Positions 25,165-32,832 of a stretch of 40,862 nt of DNA are shown one piece after another. The position numbers and the translations under genes were made by a program. The DNA comes from PBB1 sp040400875 (GTDB lineage: Bacteria; Pseudomonadota; Gammaproteobacteria; Burkholderiales; Burkholderiaceae_C), in the NCBI GenBank assembly GCA_040400875.1, contig JBBAPK010000024.1, positions 1 to 40,862 on the forward strand, read 5' to 3'. The notes beneath the pieces are model-generated. The model had not been told where the DNA came from. It did no database searches and saw nothing but the letters and a program-made list of their open reading frames with translations. Position 1 is the first letter of the stretch. The number at the start of each line of letters is the position of its first letter.

Positions 25165-26337
25165 ATGATGAGCGTTGCAATGGTTGGTTGGGCACAAACA
25201 CCATTTGGTAAATTTGACACTGAAAGTGTCGAGAGCCTGATCGTCAAGGCGGTCAACGATGCACTCGCCTATGCGGGTGTTGCCGCTTCAGATGTCGACG
25301 AGATCTACCTGGGTCACTTCAACGCCGGCTTCTCAAAGCAGGATTTCACCGCTTCACTGGTTTTGCAGGCCGACGAAGCCTTGCGTTTCAAGCCAGCCAC
25401 ACGCGTTGAAAATGCGTGCGCAACAGGTTCTGCGGCCATTCACCAAGGTATCAAGTCGATTGAATCGGGCCGGGCCCGTATCGTTCTCGCTGTTGGTGTT
25501 GAGCAGATGAGTTTGACTTCCGGGCCTGAAGTCGGCGCCAATTTGCTACGAGCCTCGTATTTGCGTGAGGAAAGCCATATCCAAGGCGGTTTTGCCGGAC
25601 TTTTCGGACGAATCGCTGATGCCTATTTTGAGAAATACGGCGATCAGTCAGATGCTCTGGCCAAGATTGCCGCAAAAAATCACAAAAACGGGGTTTCCAA
25701 TCCTTACGCCCAGATGCGAAAAGATTTGGGATATGAATTTTGTCGACAGGTCAGCGAAAAAAACCCACTGGTTGCCGGCCCATTGAAGCGCACAGACTGC
25801 TCGCCGGTCTCCGACGGGGCCGCGGCCGTGGTGCTCGCCGATTCAAAGACGGCTTCCACGATGCGCAAGGCGGTCACTGTTCGCTCGGTGGCGCATGTGC
25901 AGGACTTCCTGCCCATGTCGCGCCGCGATATCTTGCTTTTCGAGGGCTGTTCGATGGCGTGGCGCAAGGCGCTCTCAGATGCGAATCTGCAACTGTCCGA
26001 CCTGTCTTTCGTCGAGACGCACGACTGCTTCACCATGGCTGAACTCATCGAATACGAGGCCATGGGATTGACGCCTTACGGGCAAGGCGCAAGAGCCATT
26101 CATGAGGGTTGGACCCTGGTTGGCGGCAAGCTTCCTGTGAATCCATCTGGCGGCTTGAAGGCCAAGGGCCACCCCGTGGGCGCCACTGGGGTTTCAATGC
26201 ACGTCATGACGGCCATGCAGCTCAACGGGGAGCTGCCAGCCGCCATCACGGTTGAGAACGCGACCCTTGGGGGCGTATTCAATATGGGGGGCGCCGCCGT
26301 TGCGAACTACGTCAGCATCCTGGAGCGTTCACGCTAA
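25165..26337 (+). CDS. SCP2-type thiolase (acetyl-CoA acetyltransferase-like)
   Basis: 390 residues; ATG 25168 is equally possible and has better spacing to GGAG. The nucleophile Cys85 lies in VENACATGSAA, His286 and Cys288 in ETHDCFTMAE, and His336 in NPSGGLKAKGHPVGATG. The classical C-terminal Cys-x-Gly is replaced by GGVFNMGGAA. That, together with the HDCF motif, places it with SCP2/SCPx-type thiolases, in which the second cysteine comes from HDCF. It would split acetoacetyl-CoA into two acetyl-CoA. It begins 29 bases after the ligase and the two surely form an operon. An isoprenoid- or sterol-side-chain thiolase is the alternative. Confidence 0.83.
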   Translation: MMSVAMVGWAQTPFGKFDTESVESLIVKAVNDALAYAGVAASDVDEIYLGHFNAGFSKQDFTASLVLQADEALRFKPATRVENACATGSAAIHQGIKSIESGRARIVLAVGVEQMSLTSGPEVGANLLRASYLREESHIQGGFAGLFGRIADAYFEKYGDQSDALAKIAAKNHKNGVSNPYAQMRKDLGYEFCRQVSEKNPLVAGPLKRTDCSPVSDGAAAVVLADSKTASTMRKAVTVRSVAHVQDFLPMSRRDILLFEGCSMAWRKALSDANLQLSDLSFVETHDCFTMAELIEYEAMGLTPYGQGARAIHEGWTLVGGKLPVNPSGGLKAKGHPVGATGVSMHVMTAMQLNGELPAAITVENATLGGVFNMGGAAVANYVSILERSR

Positions 26338-26370
26338 ACGGCCCCGGCCGTCCGAATTGCGGCCGTACCT

Positions 26371-26393
26371 CGAGCCGCTCTGAGGCGGCCTCG
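26371..26393 (+). terminator. Hairpin after the thiolase gene
   Basis: CGAG-CCGC-tctgag-GCGG-c-CTCG forms an eight-pair stem with one bulged base, 33 bases past the thiolase stop. A T tract is missing. The rest of the 287-base gap up to acxR contains GGGGA-tt-TCCCC at about 26440 and GTTGCAAC at about 26466, possible sites of unknown use. Confidence 0.35.
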
Positions 26394-26624
26394 CACTCGA
26401 ATCGTCCGGAATCGAAACACTTTAGGCCTGAATTACCGGGGATTTCCCCAGTAAGGTTCGGTTGGTTGCAACGTACATTGCACACTCTCCACAAAGAGTA
26501 CACGTCTGGACCTGCGCCCTTCGCGGCCGTTTCTACGCATATGACGTTTGGGTGATCGCTTCGCTTCGCGAACTGCCCACCTAACGTTCCTCACACGCCA
26601 GACGCTATTCAGACATCAAGGCCT

Positions 26625-28658
26625 ATGCCGCAGACAAGCCAGATTTTCTCGCACCCCGAAAATGACGACCGTGTCAGTACGACATGGGAGAAGTTTTTGA
26701 GTGGAGAGACTTGCGGGTCCGACGCGCTGCGCCGGTTGATCGATGACTCCTGGCGCCGCTGTCAAACGGCGGACGTGGACCCCGAGCGAGATAAGGCACC
26801 CCCACCGCTCGCTGAAGAGCCCTTGCAGCGACTGCTCGAGGAGCACGACGAGTTGTTGTCAGCGGGAACGCCCGTGATGGCTCACGCTCGTCAGTTTCTG
26901 GATGAAACTGGCACCGTGATGGTTTTGACCACACACGATGGCGTCATTCTCAATCTCGAGGGGGACCCTTCCACCTCCGCTGCGGCCGCTGAACGAATTC
27001 GCATGCTTCCCGGAAGCAGCTGGAGTGAGGCGGCTTGTGGCACCAACGCGATTGGTACGGCGCTGGCTATCGGGCAGCCGGTTCAGATTCACTCTGCTGA
27101 GCACTACTGCGCGGGCATCAAAAGATGGACTTGTTCGGCCACGGTTGTCAGAGATCCGTACGACAACAGCATTCTTGGAGTCGTTGACGTTTCCGGACTG
27201 AATTCCACCTACAACAGGCACAGCTTGGCGTTGGTGGTGACCACAGCAAGCCGAATCGAGAGCCGTCTCGCGCGCCGCGAGATGGAGTTGCGGTACAGGC
27301 TTCTTGACTTGTGCGTCTCTCGTGTGGCGGGCACCACGTCAGACGGAATCATCTTGCTGGACCGCCGTGGCAATCCCATCAAGGCGTCTGATCGCGCACA
27401 GACCGCGTTGAACGCACTGAGCGCAAACGGTCGTATGGCAGCGCCTATTGAGCTGTCTAAACTGAAGATACCGGCATCTTTCAAAGGCGATTTGAGGGCA
27501 GGTCTTCCCGACTGGATCAACCATGATTGGCTTGAACCGATTGTTGACAACGGTCAGAAAATTGGCTCGATCCTGACGATCCCCAACCGTGGATTGCAGA
27601 TGGGACCTCGCCGCAGCGAAGCCATTCTGATGAAGAGCTCTGCTGGCAAAAATCAACATTTTGAGCGGGTTATTGGCAAGTCACCCAAGTTACTCGAAGC
27701 TGTGGATTGCGCCCAAAGGCTCGCAAAGTCCAACGTGCCAATACTCCTGCTTGGAGAAACGGGTGTGGGCAAAGACGTATTTGCCAATGCAATACATGCC
27801 TCGAGCGTCACTGCCGGTGAGGCCCCCTTCGTCGCCCTGAATTGCGGCGCATTTTCTCGAGAACTCCTGACCAGTGAGCTGTTTGGTTACGCTGAAGGAT
27901 CCTTCACTGGCGCACGCCGCGGCGGAATGATGGGGAAGATCGAGGCTGCAAGCGGCGGCACGCTGTTTCTTGATGAAATCGGCGAGATGCCACTCGATTT
28001 ACAGCCTCACTTCCTTAGGGTGTTGGAAGATGGTGCGATCTTCAGGGTTGGAGAGAACAAAGCGCGCAATGTTTCATTCCGGCTTTTGGCTGCAACTAAC
28101 AAAGATCTACGAAAAGAAGTCTCTGAAGGACGTTTTCGAATGGATCTGTACTACCGGATCTCAGTTGCGGCCATCAATATCCCACCTCTTCGTGAGAGAG
28201 CTGAAGACATTCATGCGATTTCAGAGTACTTTCTAGAAAAGTTATCAGTTCGACACGGCCTCCAACGGCAGAGTTTGGATCGCGAGGCAATCGAAATCCT
28301 GAATCGCCATGACTGGCAGGGTAACGTCAGAGAGTTGCGTAATGTGCTCGAGCGCGCAATTCTGATGTCTACCGGACCTGTACTTACAAGAGAATTTCTA
28401 CCGGAAGAATTGCGACACTATTCTGTGGCGGATTCAATCAAGGCCAATTCGTCCGGTTCGCGGTTAGACATGAAAAGCCTTGAGCAAGTGGAGAAAGAGG
28501 CAATCATTTCAATGATCGAACGGCAGGGCAGAAATATGACGGCTGTCGCCAGAGAGTTAGGCATTGCAAAAAGTACCCTGTACGTGAAACTGAAAAAGTT
28601 TGATATTGCTGGGTATGCTGCCGAGGATCAGACCTCGGCCATGCCCGCGCAGTTCTGA
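26625..28658 (+). CDS. acxR: Sigma-54-dependent activator of the AcoR/AcxR type
   Basis: 677 residues. The N-terminal GAF region (about 80-220) holds ACGTNAIGTALAIGQPV and GVVDVSGL, the AcoR-family hallmark. A PAS-like stretch follows (about 230-330). The AAA+ domain (346-580) has Walker A GETGVGKD (377-384), the sigma-54 contact loop GSFTGA (425-430, a common variant of GAFTGA), Walker B TLFLDEIGE, and RMDLYYRIS. A Fis-type helix-turn-helix is at about 628-660 (GRNMTAVARELGIAKSTLYVKLKK). No receiver domain is present, so the effector, presumably acetone or a related ketone or alcohol, is sensed directly. The gene stands upstream of two good sigma-54 promoters. Its G+C is visibly lower than in the first half of the window. 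Confidence 0.87.
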   Translation: MPQTSQIFSHPENDDRVSTTWEKFLSGETCGSDALRRLIDDSWRRCQTADVDPERDKAPPPLAEEPLQRLLEEHDELLSAGTPVMAHARQFLDETGTVMVLTTHDGVILNLEGDPSTSAAAAERIRMLPGSSWSEAACGTNAIGTALAIGQPVQIHSAEHYCAGIKRWTCSATVVRDPYDNSILGVVDVSGLNSTYNRHSLALVVTTASRIESRLARREMELRYRLLDLCVSRVAGTTSDGIILLDRRGNPIKASDRAQTALNALSANGRMAAPIELSKLKIPASFKGDLRAGLPDWINHDWLEPIVDNGQKIGSILTIPNRGLQMGPRRSEAILMKSSAGKNQHFERVIGKSPKLLEAVDCAQRLAKSNVPILLLGETGVGKDVFANAIHASSVTAGEAPFVALNCGAFSRELLTSELFGYAEGSFTGARRGGMMGKIEAASGGTLFLDEIGEMPLDLQPHFLRVLEDGAIFRVGENKARNVSFRLLAATNKDLRKEVSEGRFRMDLYYRISVAAINIPPLRERAEDIHAISEYFLEKLSVRHGLQRQSLDREAIEILNRHDWQGNVRELRNVLERAILMSTGPVLTREFLPEELRHYSVADSIKANSSGSRLDMKSLEQVEKEAIISMIERQGRNMTAVARELGIAKSTLYVKLKKFDIAGYAAEDQTSAMPAQF

Positions 28659-28735
28659 TTGCTCAGCGGCACATCGGGTAAAGCTTGGCACGCATCGCAG
28701 TCACGCTCGCCGGGCCCGTTCCTGGCTTCCTCGCT

Positions 28736-28744
28736 GGTTGAACC
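28736..28744 (+). promoter_or_regulatory. Candidate activator site GGTTGAACC, upstream copy 1
   Basis: A 9-bp palindromic core centred 125 bp before the -24 GG of the promoter at 28864. It is directly followed by a second dyad, CGGTTG-gcct-CAACCG (28744-28759). The same core recurs before acxA. Distance and symmetry fit an enhancer site for the sigma-54 activator; binding is inferred. Confidence 0.5.
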
Positions 28745-28863
28745 GGTTGGCCTCAACCGCGTCTTTGCCTGCAGCGTATGAAATCCGAACGCTGATTGTT
28801 GCCAAGAACCGCAAAACCACTCCTAAGTTATTGATTTTCAAAGCATTAATAAGTCGAGCCACT

Positions 28864-28879
28864 TGGCATGAGTTCTGCT
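28864..28879 (+). promoter_or_regulatory. Sigma-54 (-24/-12) promoter of abiV-GST
   Basis: TGGCATGAGTTCTGCT matches the consensus TGGCACG-N4-TTGCW at all but two positions. The -24 GG (28865) and -12 GC (28877) are exactly 12 bp apart. Transcription would start near 28890, about 50 bases before the proposed GTG start of the AbiV-like gene. Confidence 0.7.
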
Positions 28880-28938
28880 GCAACGAACTCTAACCGTGCC
28901 AAGCCATAGTGGCAGTGCAATTGATCGGAGTAGGGTTT

Positions 28939-29676
28939 GTGTCTAGCAAAAAATCGTCTAATTACGCTCTCAACTCAACATTGCTGAAGGGATTTCGGAA
29001 GGCGACTGTCGAAAATGCCCGCGAACTGCAATACGAGGCGGCTCTGCTTTTGTCGAATAACCACTTCTCCAGGGCCTATTTTTTGGCGGCAGCGTCGATC
29101 GAGGAGACCGGTAAGGCTGTTCAGGCCTTCGATGCGCTGGGTCGGAATGTGCGAGACCCCGAAGTTTCGACTCGAGTCAGGCTGAATTTTCAGGACTACT
29201 CCAAAAAAGTCGCCGCAGCTGCCTTTCCATGGTTGCTCAATGATCACAGTTGCCGAGAAGAGTTGACTGCCTTTATTGACTCGTTGATTGAGGCGAAAAA
29301 TGTCAGTGAACCCGCTCTGTTTGTCGGCATTGAGCCTCAGGGGATGAGGATGCATGCGCCCGCGACTGATATATCCAGGGAATCGGCAGAGCAGTGTGTG
29401 CAGATGGCGAGAAATATTTTTTCGCATGCCTCTTTGCATGTGCTGGACGGCCATCACAAAGTCCGCACTCGGGCGGAGGATGACTTCTTCGTCATGAAGC
29501 CATCTTCTGTATTGAATGTTTCAAGCGGCACGGATTTCTGGCAGTACTACATTGCGTGCATGAAGTCGGGCGACTCCGCTTTTGAGGCGGCATTGATGGA
29601 CTACACGCAAAAATATCTTGCCAAGAACGAGAAATACAAAAATCAGGGCACTCAGGGTTTGGGGGATGTCCTCTGA
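28939..29676 (+). CDS. AbiV-family (abortive infection-like) protein
   Basis: 245 residues from GTG 28939, eight bases after GGAG; the frame is open to a GTG at 28909 but that one has no ribosome site. The N-terminal helical region reads TVENARELQYEAALLL, then HFSRAYFLAAASIEETGKA (about 42-60), the core AbiV-family pattern (asparagine-Ala helix, RAYxLA, EExGK). The rest is helical with no membrane segment. The founding member in Lactococcus blocks phage growth by abortive infection. Proteobacterial relatives are mostly uncharacterised, and the function here is unknown. Its place behind a sigma-54 promoter, between acxR and the GST and acetone carboxylase genes, suggests metabolic rather than phage-triggered expression. 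Codon use is more A/T-rich than in the acx genes. Confidence 0.68.
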   Translation: MSSKKSSNYALNSTLLKGFRKATVENARELQYEAALLLSNNHFSRAYFLAAASIEETGKAVQAFDALGRNVRDPEVSTRVRLNFQDYSKKVAAAAFPWLLNDHSCREELTAFIDSLIEAKNVSEPALFVGIEPQGMRMHAPATDISRESAEQCVQMARNIFSHASLHVLDGHHKVRTRAEDDFFVMKPSSVLNVSSGTDFWQYYIACMKSGDSAFEAALMDYTQKYLAKNEKYKNQGTQGLGDVL

Positions 29677-29719
29677 GTTTGGCTAAGGTTTGGTTTTCCC
29701 CATGTCAGAGTAGTTTAGA

Positions 29720-29735
29720 TTTATTAATTTTTTAA
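29720..29735. repeat. A/T palindrome before the GST gene
   Basis: TATTAA-tttt-TTAATA, a perfect 6-bp inverted repeat in an A/T-rich stretch just before the AAGGAGG ribosome site. It may keep the site single-stranded or be a regulator site; its stem would be weak. Confidence 0.35.
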
Positions 29736-29756
29736 TAGAGTCAAGGAGGCAAAAAA

Positions 29757-30386
29757 GTGAAAATTTATGATTGGGCTGCTGCTCCCAACCCCAAGCGACT
29801 TCGCATGTTTCTCGTGGAAAAAGGTCTGAACATTGAAATTGTTCAGGTTTCTGGAGACGCGTTGCGCCTGCGTCCCGATTACGTTGCGAAGTTCCCTCAG
29901 GCGATGGTTCCAATGCTCGAGTTGGACGACGGTCGTCAAATCGGAGAATCTATTGCGATTTGCCGTTACTTCGAAGAGTTGTACCCAAATCCACCGATGC
30001 TGGGTCGCGACCCCTATGAACGCGCCATCGTTGACATGTGGGAGCGGCTTGCCTTCGATGAGGGCATGATGGCTGCTGGTGAGGTGTTCAGAAACAGCGC
30101 CGAAGCCTTCAAGGATCGTGGACTGCCTGGCTTTGCAGTGCCAGTGCCACAAATTCCTGCGCTGATCGAACGCGGCAAGATGCGCCTGGCTCACTTCTTT
30201 ACCAAGTTCGACAAGCAACTGGGCAAGAACAGGTTCATCGCTGGTGACCAGTTCACGCTTGCGGACTGCACCCTGTTTTCCAGCATTGAATTTGCGGGCT
30301 GGACGGACATCAAAATTCCGGACAACTGCAAGAACCTCCTGCGCTGGCAAGCCGAAGTAAGTGCTCGGCCCAGCGCGAAGGCCTGA
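29757..30386 (+). CDS. Glutathione S-transferase family protein
   Basis: 209 residues from GTG 29757, seven bases after a perfect AAGGAGG. The thioredoxin-like N-terminal half starts MKIYDWAAAPNPKRLRMFLVEKG and has the cis-Pro turn AMVPMLELDDG and glutathione-binding IGESIAICRYFEE. The helical C-terminal half ends with FIAGDQFTLADCTLFSS, the N-capping motif of GST folds. Substrate and reaction are unknown; possibilities are conjugation, peroxide handling or a structural role. It is 80 bases after the AbiV-like gene with no promoter seen between them, so they are likely co-transcribed. Confidence 0.85.
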   Translation: MKIYDWAAAPNPKRLRMFLVEKGLNIEIVQVSGDALRLRPDYVAKFPQAMVPMLELDDGRQIGESIAICRYFEELYPNPPMLGRDPYERAIVDMWERLAFDEGMMAAGEVFRNSAEAFKDRGLPGFAVPVPQIPALIERGKMRLAHFFTKFDKQLGKNRFIAGDQFTLADCTLFSSIEFAGWTDIKIPDNCKNLLRWQAEVSARPSAKA

Positions 30387-30398
30387 CCGCAGCGTTAG

Positions 30399-30407
30399 GG
30401 TTGAACC
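30399..30407 (+). promoter_or_regulatory. Candidate activator site GGTTGAACC, upstream copy 2
   Basis: The second copy of the core found before abiV, here within the larger dyad AGGGTT-g-AACCCT. It is centred 156 bp upstream of the -24 GG of the acxA promoter, 31 bp (about three helical turns) further than copy 1 is from its promoter. Confidence 0.5.
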
Positions 30408-30416
30408 CTGATGACC

Positions 30417-30453
30417 GGAAGGCGAACGGGGCTCAAAATTCCGTTCGGCTTCC
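30417..30453 (+). terminator. Strong hairpin between GST and acxA
   Basis: GGAAG-g-CGAACGG pairs with CCGTTCG-g-CTTCC around an 11-base loop: twelve pairs and one G-G mismatch. It lies 31 bases after the GST stop. No T tract follows, so it may be a factor-dependent terminator or a processing site that separates the GST message from acxABC. Confidence 0.5.
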
Positions 30454-30522
30454 ATCCGTCTGAGGCCTCCCGATTTAACTTGTATCGGAGGTCAAAAGAC
30501 GAAAAAACTGATGTAAATCAAA

Positions 30523-30540
30523 CAGTTGGTCTTTCAACTG
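30523..30540. promoter_or_regulatory. Dyad CAGTTG-N6-CAACTG next to the acxA promoter
   Basis: A perfect 6-bp inverted repeat ending 18 bases before the -24 element. It is also flanked by CTGATGT on the left and ACATCAG on the right. It could bind IHF-like bending factors, the activator or a repressor; this is inference from symmetry and location. Confidence 0.45.
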
Positions 30541-30557
30541 ACATCAGGCTGACGATC

Positions 30558-30573
30558 TGGCATCGACCTTGCA
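30558..30573 (+). promoter_or_regulatory. Sigma-54 (-24/-12) promoter of acxABC
   Basis: TGGCATCGACCTTGCA matches TGGCAC-N5-TTGCA with a single mismatch and correct GG-to-GC spacing of 12 bp (30559 and 30571). Transcription would start near 30583, leaving a leader of about 90 bases before acxA. Confidence 0.85.
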
Positions 30574-30672
30574 GTTAGGTGGGTGCTCGGTCCTTGATGG
30601 ATCGTTCGGTAATTTCGGGTCCCTAGGGACCATTGGCGTAGACCATATTGTTTTTTTAATGGAGACGTGGAG

Positions 30673-32820
30673 ATGACAACGGAAAATTCGTCGGTTCAGG
30701 TGCTTGGCATTGATGCCGGCGGCACCATGACCGACACATTCTTTGTTCGTGCTGACGGGCGGTTTGTGGTCGGTAAGGCACAGAGCAACCCTGCAGATGA
30801 GTCGCTGGCGATCTACAACTCTTCAGTGGACGCCTTGGCCCACTGGGGTCGCAAGGTCGATGACGTGTACCCTGAGTTGGTGACGTGTGTCTATTCCGGC
30901 ACCGCCATGCTGAACCGCGTGTTGCAGCGCAAGGGCCTCGACGTGGGTCTGATGTGCAATCGCGGTTTCGAGCAGAACCACTCGATGGGTCGTGCCCTGC
31001 AAAGCTACCTCGGTTACGCTCTTGAAGATCGTATCCACCTGAACACTCACCGCTACGACGAACCTCTGGTGCCTATCCATCGCACCCGTGGCGTTGCGGA
31101 GCGCACTGACGTTCAAGGTAAGGTGGTTATTCCTTTGCGCGAGGACGAAGTCCGCGTCGCAACCAAGGAACTGGTCGATGCTGGCTCCAAGGCCATCGTG
31201 ATCTGCCTGCTTCAGTCGCACAAGAACGGCACCAGCGAAACCCGCTGCCGCGACATCGTCAAGGAAGAGCTCAAGAAGATGGGCGTTGATATCCCTGTGT
31301 TCGCGTCGGTAGATTACTACCCGCAGCGCAAGGAAAGCCACCGCATGAACACGACGATTCTGGAAGCCTATGGCGCAGAACCGTCGCGTGCCACCCTCAA
31401 GCTGGTGGCCGATCGCTTCAAGAAGCACGGCGCCAAGTTTGCACTGCGTGTGATGGCAACGCACGGCGGCACCATCAGCTGGCAGGCCAAGGAACTGGCT
31501 CGCACCATCGTATCCGGCCCTATCGGCGGCGTGATCGGCTCCAAGATGCTCGGCGAAGCACTCGGCGACGAGAACATTGCTTGCTCCGACATCGGTGGCA
31601 CAAGCTTCGACGTGGCACTGATCACCAAGGGCAACTTTGCGATCAAGTCTGACCCTGACATGGCTCGTCTGGTTCTGTCGCTGCCACTGGTGGCCATGGA
31701 CTCGGTCGGTGCAGGTGCAGGAAGCTTCATCCGTATCGATCCGTACTCGAAGTCGATCAAGCTGGGCCCTGATAGCGCAGGCTATCGCGTCGGCACCTGC
31801 TGGCCAGACAGCGGTCTGACCACTTGCACGGTATCTGACTGCCACGTGATCTTGGGCTACCTGAACCCGAACAACTTCCTTGGCGGTGCCATCAAGCTCG
31901 ACGTTCAGCGCGCACGTGACCACATCAAGGCTCAAGTTGCTGATCCTTTGGGTCTGTCGGTTGAAGACGCAGCAGCTGGCGTGATTGAGTTGCTGGACCT
32001 GACCTTGTCAGAATATATGCGCGCCAATATCTCGGCTCGTGGTTACACCCCGGGCGAGTTCACCTGCTTCTCGTACGGTGGTGCTGGTCCAGTTCACACC
32101 TATGGCTACACGCAAGGTGTGGGCTTCAAGGACGTGGTCATTCCGGCTTGGGCCGCAGGCTTCTCAGCTTTCGGCTGCGCATGCGCTGACTTTGAGTATC
32201 GCTATGACAAGTCTGTTGACCTGGGTTTGCCTGAACTCGCACCGGACGCAGACAAGGCTGCCGCCTGCAAGACGCTGCAGGACGCTTGGAACACGCTGGC
32301 CGAAAAAGTGATTGAAGAGTTCGTGATCAACGGTTTCGGCCGTAAGGACGTTCTGTTGATCCCTGGCTACAAGATGCAGTACATGGGCCAGCTGAACGAC
32401 CTCGAGATCATCTCGCCTGTCGCCAACGCTGCCAATGCTGCTGACTGGAACAAGATTGTCGAAGCCTTCGAAAACACCTATGGCCGTGTTTACGCTAATT
32501 CGGCTCGCTCGCCAGAACTGGGATACTCGATCACCGGTGCCATCATGCGCGGTACCGTGGTGACCCAGAAGCCAGTGTTGCCAGAAGACAAGGACGAAGG
32601 TCCTACGCCTCCGGCAGATGCTCGCCTCGGCACCCGTCCGTTCTACCGCAAGAAGAAGTGGGTTGATGCAGTGATCTACAAGATGGAATCGCTCAAGGCA
32701 GGTAATCACATCACCGGCCCTGCGATCATCGAGTCTGATGCGACCACCTTCGTCGTACCTACAGGTTTTGCGACCCGTGTTGACAAGCATCGCCTGTTCC
32801 ACCTCATTGAAGTCAAGTAA
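30673..32820 (+). CDS. acxA: Acetone carboxylase beta subunit
   Basis: 715 residues from ATG 30673, eight bases after GGAG; GTG 30667 is an in-frame alternative. It is a HyuA-family protein. The N-terminal phosphate loop is LGIDAGGTMTDTFF, and later actin-fold nucleotide motifs are CSDIGGTSFDVALI and SVGAGAGSFIRIDP. Other stretches, such as VMATHGGTISWQAKELARTI and YKMQYMGQLNDLEI, are near-identical to acetone carboxylase beta chains as I remember them. This subunit phosphorylates bicarbonate and acetone with ATP, releasing AMP and phosphate. Codon choice (CTG, CGT, GGC) looks like that of a highly expressed gene. The sigma-54 promoter upstream implies induction by the AcxR-type activator. 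The start of acxB follows 12 bases after the stop. Confidence 0.95.
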   Translation: MTTENSSVQVLGIDAGGTMTDTFFVRADGRFVVGKAQSNPADESLAIYNSSVDALAHWGRKVDDVYPELVTCVYSGTAMLNRVLQRKGLDVGLMCNRGFEQNHSMGRALQSYLGYALEDRIHLNTHRYDEPLVPIHRTRGVAERTDVQGKVVIPLREDEVRVATKELVDAGSKAIVICLLQSHKNGTSETRCRDIVKEELKKMGVDIPVFASVDYYPQRKESHRMNTTILEAYGAEPSRATLKLVADRFKKHGAKFALRVMATHGGTISWQAKELARTIVSGPIGGVIGSKMLGEALGDENIACSDIGGTSFDVALITKGNFAIKSDPDMARLVLSLPLVAMDSVGAGAGSFIRIDPYSKSIKLGPDSAGYRVGTCWPDSGLTTCTVSDCHVILGYLNPNNFLGGAIKLDVQRARDHIKAQVADPLGLSVEDAAAGVIELLDLTLSEYMRANISARGYTPGEFTCFSYGGAGPVHTYGYTQGVGFKDVVIPAWAAGFSAFGCACADFEYRYDKSVDLGLPELAPDADKAAACKTLQDAWNTLAEKVIEEFVINGFGRKDVLLIPGYKMQYMGQLNDLEIISPVANAANAADWNKIVEAFENTYGRVYANSARSPELGYSITGAIMRGTVVTQKPVLPEDKDEGPTPPADARLGTRPFYRKKKWVDAVIYKMESLKAGNHITGPAIIESDATTFVVPTGFATRVDKHRLFHLIEVK

Positions 32821-32832
32821 GGAGAAACAACC

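Noticed and set aside
28685..28700. TTGGCACGCATCGCAG after acxR as a sigma-54 promoter
   Set aside because: It has a good -24 half, but GG-to-GC spacing is two bases short of the required 12.
30823..31935. 370-codon minus-strand frame opposite acxA and a similar one of 437 codons opposite acxB
   Set aside because: They mirror strongly biased codons of the acx genes, and the translations (His-, Val- and Asp-rich) show no family feature.
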